Below, one piece after another: positions 59,046 to 64,000 of a stretch of DNA of 64,000 bases; the stretch's first letter is position 1, and every line of letters begins with the position of its first letter. Location: contig JBNLDC010000072.1 of assembly GCA_050304135.1 (NCBI GenBank), forward strand, positions 4,570 to 68,569, given 5' to 3'. The position numbers and the translations under genes were made by a program. The notes under the pieces are model-generated. The model was not told the DNA's origin, ran no database searches, and saw nothing but the letters and a program-made list of their open reading frames with translations. Origin of the DNA: JAFGNB01 sp050304135. Lineage in GTDB: Bacteria > Fibrobacterota > Chitinivibrionia > Chitinivibrionales > Chitinispirillaceae.

Positions 59046-60083
59046 ATGTCACTATTTGAACACCCGCACCGCAGATTCAACCCCCTGTCCAATGAATGGA
59101 TACTCGTCTCCCCGCACCGGACCAAACGGCCGTGGCAGGGAAAGACCGACGAGATCAGGAAACCCGACGGTAAAACCTACGACAGCGCCTGTTATCTCTG
59201 TCCCGGCAACAAACGGGCCGACGGCGGGACAAACCCGGCGTATGAGAACACCTTTGTTTTTAAAAACGATTTTTCGGCACTCTACCTCGATGCTCCGGAT
59301 GCAGCCATCGATGAGGGTGGCCTGATCAAAGCCCACAGCGAGAAAGGCATCTGCAGGGTAATCTGTTATTCTCCACGCCACGATCTGACCATGCCGCTTA
59401 TGACACCGGATGCGATCCGTACTGTTGTGGATCTCTGGACTGAACAGTACCGGGAACTCGGAGCGATGGAGGACATCGGGTATGTTCAGATATTCGAAAA
59501 CAAGGGAAGCCAGATGGGTTGTTCCAATCCTCACCCGCATGGTCAGATCTGGGCTGACGAGCAGGTACCGCACCTTCCGGCTAAGGAGTGTGCTGCTCAG
59601 AAAGCGTATACCGATACCCGTTCTTCCTGTCTGTTGTGTGACTACCTGACACTGGAACAAAAGAACGGTGAACGGATAGTATTTGAAAACGGATCGTTCG
59701 TCGTTCTCGTACCGTTCTGGGCGGTCTGGCCTTATGAAGTAATGGTGCTGCCGAAAAATCATCACGGGAGCCTTCTCACCTTGTCGGACGAAGAGCGAAA
59801 CGACCTTGCCGATGCACTCAAGAGGATCGGTACCCGGTACGACAATCTCTTTACCACCAGTTTTCCATACTCAATGGGGATTCATCAGCAGCCGACCGAC
59901 GGAAAAGACCATCCCGAATGGCACTTCCATTTCCATTTCTACCCGCCGCTTCTGCGCAGTGCAACCGTGCAGAAGTTCATGGTCGGCTACGAAATGCTCG
60001 GCATGCCGCAACGGGATATCACCGCCGAGCTTGCGGCGGGGAAACTGCGGGAGATGTCGGAAGTGCACTATTTGAATGGATGA
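59046..60083 (+). CDS. galT: Galactose-1-phosphate uridylyltransferase
   Basis: A 345-residue GalT of normal length, the enzyme of the Leloir pathway that swaps UMP between UDP-glucose and galactose-1-phosphate. The catalytic HPHGQ motif lies at residues 163-167, with nucleophile His165. Zinc ligands match Cys49 and Cys52 (CYLC), His112 (SPRHD) and His163. The end contains PEWHFHFHFYPPLLRS, typical of the family. No galK or galE is in the window, so galT is not in a classical gal operon here. A GGAGAGAG ribosome binding site precedes the ATG. Confidence 0.97.
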   Translation: MSLFEHPHRRFNPLSNEWILVSPHRTKRPWQGKTDEIRKPDGKTYDSACYLCPGNKRADGGTNPAYENTFVFKNDFSALYLDAPDAAIDEGGLIKAHSEKGICRVICYSPRHDLTMPLMTPDAIRTVVDLWTEQYRELGAMEDIGYVQIFENKGSQMGCSNPHPHGQIWADEQVPHLPAKECAAQKAYTDTRSSCLLCDYLTLEQKNGERIVFENGSFVVLVPFWAVWPYEVMVLPKNHHGSLLTLSDEERNDLADALKRIGTRYDNLFTTSFPYSMGIHQQPTDGKDHPEWHFHFHFYPPLLRSATVQKFMVGYEMLGMPQRDITAELAAGKLREMSEVHYLNG

Positions 60084-60099
60084 TACTGTTGGTACCGGA

Positions 60100-60119
60100 G
60101 GGCGTTCAACAGAACGCCC
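60100..60119 (+). terminator. Hairpin downstream of galT
   Basis: GGGCGTTC (60100-60107) pairs with GAACGCCC (60112-60119) around AACA. It is 17 bases after the galT stop codon and has no T-run, so its termination strength is uncertain. Confidence 0.5.
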
Positions 60120-60152
60120 CCATCAACCTTATTTCCGCACCAAGGAATTTTC

Positions 60153-60725
60153 ATGAAACTGCTCCCAGTCCTGCTGCTCCTGCTCCTCTCCGCCTCCTGC
60201 CTCTACCACCCTCCCGGACTGCCGGAAGGAAAAAACGGTCCGTACATCGATTCGACCGGGTACAGTGCCGTACAGGCCCGTATCACCTCCCTTGAAAAGA
60301 CCATGGGTGACTCACTCATTATGCAGGCACTTGCGGTCCAGAATGATACCTCCGAAACAACCCGGCAGTCGGCATTTTTCGCCTCGCTCGAAGAGAGCTA
60401 TCAGCGGTATCTCAAACTCTTCTCCCCTGTCAAAAGGACCGAACGTCCGGAAATTCAGTGCGACTGCAATCTTGTCGAGACGTTCAACCGCCAGGTGTTC
60501 GATCCGCAACCGTTTCTCAATGCAATGCTCCACACCATGTCGCTTACCGAGGTAACGACCCTCGAATTCAGAGTTGAACCAACCAACAGCGACACGACAT
60601 TGCTCTATATTCTTCTGACAAAAACAGAACCAAATGAACAGGCTAAGGGTTTTTCCGTCTCGGAAGACGATGTGATACTTGCGTTGACCGGTAATCGTGC
60701 GGCCCTTATGACCCCTGTACCATAG
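60153..60725 (+). CDS. Small predicted lipoprotein
   Basis: A 190-residue exported protein of unknown function. A Leu-rich signal peptide (MKLLPVLLLLLLSASC) ends in a lipobox, with Cys16 the likely lipidation site. The mature part is mixed, with a helix-rich middle (ARITSLEKTMGDSLIMQALA, FFASLEESYQRYLKLFSPVK) and a C-terminal part with strands (VTTLEFRVEPTNSDTTLLYI). No catalytic motif is visible. It lies between galT and the RapA-like gene, but with hairpins on both sides it may be an independent unit. Confidence 0.7.
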   Translation: MKLLPVLLLLLLSASCLYHPPGLPEGKNGPYIDSTGYSAVQARITSLEKTMGDSLIMQALAVQNDTSETTRQSAFFASLEESYQRYLKLFSPVKRTERPEIQCDCNLVETFNRQVFDPQPFLNAMLHTMSLTEVTTLEFRVEPTNSDTTLLYILLTKTEPNEQAKGFSVSEDDVILALTGNRAALMTPVP

Positions 60726-60747
60726 ACATCTCCCGCATTTTGAGAAC

Positions 60748-60769
60748 TCCCCGGCAAACTCGCCGGGGA
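60748..60769 (+). terminator. Hairpin downstream of the small lipoprotein gene
   Basis: TCCCCGGC (60748-60755) pairs with GCCGGGGA (60762-60769) around a 6-base loop. It lies 22 bases after the lipoprotein stop. A terminator here supports a start of the next gene at 60861 and not at the upstream ATG at 60771. Confidence 0.55.
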
Positions 60770-60860
60770 TATGCAGGAGGCGCTTTTAAAACGCCCCTTA
60801 CCGTTCTTGGAAAAAACCATTTTTGGGGTACAGAAATTCTTTTTTCCTGCAAGGAATCCG

Positions 60861-63629
60861 ATGAAACGTTCTACACCGTCCCCCCAATTTGCCATTGGCC
60901 AGCGCTGGATCAGCACTTCGGAACCTGAACTTGGTCTCGGCTCAGTAACGGCGGTTGCCAACCGCAGAGTCGAGGTACGGTTCAACACCCATGACACCAC
61001 CCGGCTCTACGCACTCGAGGACGCCCCGCTGCAGCGGATTATTTTTTCCGCAGGTAACCGGATAAAGGATACGAGCGGACAGGAGTTCAAGGTCACCTAC
61101 GTTGATGAAAATCTCAAAAGCGGCCTGGTGATCTATCATTGCGGCCAAACGACCATTCCCGAAGAGCAGCTCGCCGATACCATCGCCTGTTCCACGCCGC
61201 AGCAGCGGCTCAGTGCGGGAATCGCCGACAGTATAACGGATTTTACCTTCCGCAGTGCCATGGTCCGTGAACGGGCCGCAATTTCCGGCTCACCCGTCCG
61301 CGGGTTTGTAGGGGCACGGATCGAACTTATTCCGCATCAGTTGTACATTGCCGAAAAAGCGACCGCTCAAACGAAAGTACGGGTGCTGCTTGCCGACGAA
61401 ACCGGCCTCGGAAAAACCATTGAAGCGTGTCTGATGCTGCATAGGATGCTGATGACCGGTCAGGTGACCCGTGCGCTCATGCTTGTTCCCGACGCACTGG
61501 TGCACCAGTGGTTCGTTGAGTTACTGCGACGGTTCAATATCACCTGCCGCCTCTGTTCGGAAGAGCAGGTGGGCGAAGAGGGCCCGGAAGGCGAGTGGTT
61601 TACCGATGATCCTCTGTGGATCTGCAGCCGCGCGACCGTACGCCGCTACCCGTCCATCCTCAAACAGCTCGCCGCAGCCCACTGGGATATGGTAATCGTT
61701 GATGAGGCGCATCATCTTTCCGTCCGTGACCCTCTTTTCAGTGTTCTTGAAACTTTTTCGGCCAAGGACAGTTCACTGATTCTTCTGAGTGCCACGCCCG
61801 AACAGTTCGGACGTAAAGGCCACTTCGCCCGGCTGCGACTGCTTGATCCGCACCGGTATACCACTCCGGAAACCTACGGCAACGAGGTGCAGCGTCTCAA
61901 GATCGTCTCACGGTATATCGAATCACAGCGATCCACCTCCGATGACTCGATTTCAGCGGACACCGACGTTGCGCTTACCGATGAACTCCGCACGGTACTC
62001 ACCCCCCGCAACAGTTCTGCAGCCTCCGGTGAGCAGGCACTTCCCGATTCATTCACGGTCGGTCAACTGGTTGATATCTTCGGTGTGGGGCGAGCCTATC
62101 TGCGTAACACCCGGCATACGATTCCCGGTTTTCCCGACCGGAAAGCGACGATTATCCCCCTTCCCCCCGCCACAGACGGAACGTCCGATCCGCACGCGGT
62201 CTGGACCGCTGAGTTTCTCAAAAAGAATACGCATCGTAAGGTACTGGTCATCACCTCCACCATTGCCGCGGCGACGTCACTTCGGGATACGCTCCAGAAA
62301 GTCAAGTCGATTGACGTTGCGCTTTTCCACGAAGACATGACCCTGCTCCAGCGCGACCGGCAGGCCGCCTGGTTCGCCGAACCGCACGGCCCGCGCATCA
62401 TGATCTGCAGTGAGTCGGGCAGTGAAGGACGTAATTTCCAGTTCTGCAGCGACCTTATCCTGCTCAATCTACCGTGGAACCCCGAACTGCTTGAACAGCG
62501 TATCGGCAGACTTGACCGGATCGGTCAGAAGCACACTATCGCCATCCATGTTCCGGTGATAGAAGGATCTGCCGAGGCCCTGCTCTGTCGCTGGTATCAT
62601 GAGGGAGTCAATGCATTTGAAAAGAACGTACCTGCCGCGGGAATGGTATTTGAGGAGCAGAAGGAGCAACTTGAGGCACTTGCCGCCACACCCGATGCTA
62701 CCGCCGCGATTGACGCACTACTGGAGGAGACCCGCACCGGGGCCGCTGAACTTACCGCAGAACTCTTCGGGCACCGGGATTTTCTGCTTGAGTGTGCTTC
62801 GAACAATCTCCCGCAGGCGCTCCGGCTGATTGACAACATTGAAAAAGAGTCCGCTGAGCACCGTACCGCCCGGGCAATGGAGCAACTGTTCCGCCATTTC
62901 GGTATTAAAACGGAAGAGGCGGGAGACCGCCGTCTTGCACTCATCACCGAATTCTGTACCGACTTAGCCTTTCCATTGCCCCGCGCGGAGCGACCGATAG
63001 TCACCTACGACCGGAAAACCGCCTGCAGTCACGACATGGTGGAGTTTCTCACGATCGACCACCCGATGGTCACCGGTGCACTCGATCTGTACCTCTCCTC
63101 ACCGCACGGTACGGCGTCCTTTGCATTGTGGAATGATCCGAATGTAACGGAGCTGTTGCTCGAATCGCTCTTCGTAATTGAATGTATTGCCCCGGTGGAG
63201 CTGCGTCTCTTCCGGTTTTTCACGGCACAACCGCTGCGTCTGGTGGTGGACCATCACCTTAAAGCGGTTACCAACCGATATCCGCCCGAGCTGCTCGACA
63301 TGCATATAAAAAACGGTCCGGTCGAAAAACTTGTTACCCAGAAAAAGCTCATTGAGGTAACGTTTCCGCGCCTGCTCGAAATCAGCGAACAGTTCGCACG
63401 GGAAAAGACTGTCCCCCTCATCGAGAACGTCGGAAAGACCATTCGAGAAAATTACGCGCAGGAACGTTCCCGTCTATCGGTCCTTGCATCCCTGGGAGCA
63501 CCGGTAGCAGATGAGGAGCGGGCACTACTTGACAGTGAGGAATCAGCACTGCTGGAGCACCTTGACGCAACGCGGGTGCGTTGCGATGCGATACGCCTAA
63601 TCTGGCGCGGGCCGGTAAGCGGAGAGTAA
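60861..63629 (+). CDS. rapA: RapA-like SNF2/helicase-superfamily ATPase
   Basis: A 922-residue Swi2/Snf2 protein with the full RapA layout. The N-terminal Tudor-like domains start with FAIGQRWISTSEPELGLGSV. Then come Walker A DETGLGKT (residues 179-186), DEAH at 281-284, helicase C motifs (ICSESGSEGRNFQFC, GRLDRIGQKHTIAIH) and a long C-terminal helical region. RapA releases stalled RNA polymerase from DNA. The start at 60861 follows AAGGA and is preferred to a frame opening at 60771. RapA is best known from gammaproteobacteria, but relatives occur in other phyla. No partner gene is adjacent. Confidence 0.9.
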   Translation: MKRSTPSPQFAIGQRWISTSEPELGLGSVTAVANRRVEVRFNTHDTTRLYALEDAPLQRIIFSAGNRIKDTSGQEFKVTYVDENLKSGLVIYHCGQTTIPEEQLADTIACSTPQQRLSAGIADSITDFTFRSAMVRERAAISGSPVRGFVGARIELIPHQLYIAEKATAQTKVRVLLADETGLGKTIEACLMLHRMLMTGQVTRALMLVPDALVHQWFVELLRRFNITCRLCSEEQVGEEGPEGEWFTDDPLWICSRATVRRYPSILKQLAAAHWDMVIVDEAHHLSVRDPLFSVLETFSAKDSSLILLSATPEQFGRKGHFARLRLLDPHRYTTPETYGNEVQRLKIVSRYIESQRSTSDDSISADTDVALTDELRTVLTPRNSSAASGEQALPDSFTVGQLVDIFGVGRAYLRNTRHTIPGFPDRKATIIPLPPATDGTSDPHAVWTAEFLKKNTHRKVLVITSTIAAATSLRDTLQKVKSIDVALFHEDMTLLQRDRQAAWFAEPHGPRIMICSESGSEGRNFQFCSDLILLNLPWNPELLEQRIGRLDRIGQKHTIAIHVPVIEGSAEALLCRWYHEGVNAFEKNVPAAGMVFEEQKEQLEALAATPDATAAIDALLEETRTGAAELTAELFGHRDFLLECASNNLPQALRLIDNIEKESAEHRTARAMEQLFRHFGIKTEEAGDRRLALITEFCTDLAFPLPRAERPIVTYDRKTACSHDMVEFLTIDHPMVTGALDLYLSSPHGTASFALWNDPNVTELLLESLFVIECIAPVELRLFRFFTAQPLRLVVDHHLKAVTNRYPPELLDMHIKNGPVEKLVTQKKLIEVTFPRLLEISEQFAREKTVPLIENVGKTIRENYAQERSRLSVLASLGAPVADEERALLDSEESALLEHLDATRVRCDAIRLIWRGPVSGE

Positions 63630-63652
63630 GGTGGCGACCTGAACTGACGTGA

Positions 63653-63802
63653 CTACCTTACAACGGTAAACTGAATCGTACGGCTCGCGGAACTGTTGGA
63701 GATTCTCGCAAGGTACATTCCCCCACCCACCGGTCTGCCCGCTGCGTCACGCGTATCCCAGATATATGTCGGCCCGGTCGTGTGCAGTCGCCGGATACTG
63801 CG
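63653..63802 (-). pseudogene. Isolated C-terminal sorting domain remnant
   Basis: A frame of 49 codons between two stop codons on the minus strand reads TYIWDTRDAAGRPVGGGMYL and then ARISNSSASRTIQF, ending in TVVR. This is a typical FlgD/T9SS-like C-terminal sorting domain ending (WDxRDxxGxxVxxGxYLxRI). It has no start codon or upstream domain. The rest of the gene is missing, cut off near 63802 by unrelated DNA that carries another frame end. It is probably a gene broken by insertion or deletion. Confidence 0.6.
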
Positions 63803-63885
63803 TCAACTAAATCAGCAATAAAACGGCGATCGGAGTGAAGTCGCTATAATTGTCAGAAGATTATTAGTCCGGCAATTAAATATGA

Positions 63886-63999
63886 CTACGCGGCATACTT
63901 TACTGCCGGATGTTTAAAGAACTTTTTTACATGCTCTGGCGACTTTTGGAGCTTTCTCATGTGTGAAATGACATTACCATACATATCAACAGATGTTCG
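63886..63999 (-). CDS. Partial gene at the right edge, possible mobile element
   Basis: The last 37 codons of a minus-strand frame that continues past the window. It ends SHMRKLQKSPEHVKKFFKHP and then AVKYAA before TAG at 63888-63886. The basic, helical end suggests a DNA-binding or transposase-like protein, but the family is not recognisable. It stops 83 bases before the beheaded sorting domain begins. It may belong to an insertion sequence that broke the sorting-domain gene. Confidence 0.4.
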   Translation of the reverse strand, partial: RTSVDMYGNVISHMRKLQKSPEHVKKFFKHPAVKYAA

Positions 64000-64000
64000 C

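Noticed and set aside
1..64000. tRNA, rRNA and CRISPR arrays
   Set aside because: No T-loop-like GGTTCGAATCC patterns, rRNA-like stretches or spaced direct repeats were seen on reading. A covariance-model search would be needed to be sure.

Overview
The window looks like a chromosomal segment of a Gram-negative, polysaccharide-degrading, probably anaerobic bacterium. The best lineage hint is a TIGR02147-type protein (24721-25572), a family first defined from Fibrobacter succinogenes paralogues. It sits with a GH10 xylanase, a GH51-like glycosidase lipoprotein, CBM-like secreted proteins, and several proteins ending in a beta-rich GxYIVRL-type C-terminal sorting domain. Fibrobacterota (a Chitinispirillum/Chitinivibrio-like or uncultured relative) is my inference; no rRNA or tRNA is present to test it.

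Region 1 (1-9979, minus strand) is a tightly coupled operon. In order of transcription it holds two B12-binding radical SAM enzymes, a GNAT-like protein, a GH3-family acyl-adenylating amide synthetase, a sulfotransferase, a third B12 radical SAM enzyme, a second GNAT-like protein and a cysteine-rich U32 protein. A further gene starts at position 56 and runs off the left edge. Most junctions overlap or nearly touch. No NRPS or PKS is present. This is the best candidate for an undescribed system, perhaps the synthesis of a sulfated, radical-methylated, amide-linked small molecule or lipid.

Region 2 (10000-23200) is mostly housekeeping: smc, a secreted Asp-rich protein, an aminotransferase-HAD pair behind a promoter and a terminator-like leader hairpin, a membrane protein of unknown function, a type 3 prolyl-tRNA synthetase and corA. 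Several REP-like palindromes lie between these genes.

Region 3 (23300-30000) combines sugar sensing and small enzymes. It has a CBM-like lipoprotein, the TIGR02147 protein, an AraC regulator with a membrane anchor and extracytoplasmic sensor region, a zinc ribbon protein, a dGTPase, a dual-specificity phosphatase and a secreted barrel-like protein.

Region 4 (30264-38135, plus strand) is a Bat (aerotolerance-type) operon: DUF445, a BatD-like membrane protein, BatA, BatB, BatC, an alpha/beta hydrolase and a BatD-BatE fusion. A hybrid histidine kinase follows.

Region 5 (40200-55400) is the secreted and surface-protein block. It has a CBM-type protein, a subtilase and a GH10 xylanase, all with C-terminal sorting-like domains. 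It also has a TfoX-like protein, a thioesterase, a Ser/Thr kinase grouped with a beta-helix protein and a Calx-beta lipoprotein, and the large GH51-like lipoprotein.

Region 6 (55400-64000) holds a 933-residue secreted protein in visibly AT-richer DNA, galT, a small lipoprotein and a RapA-like SNF2 ATPase. At the right edge are a beheaded sorting domain and the end of another reading frame, suggesting a mobile-element junction.
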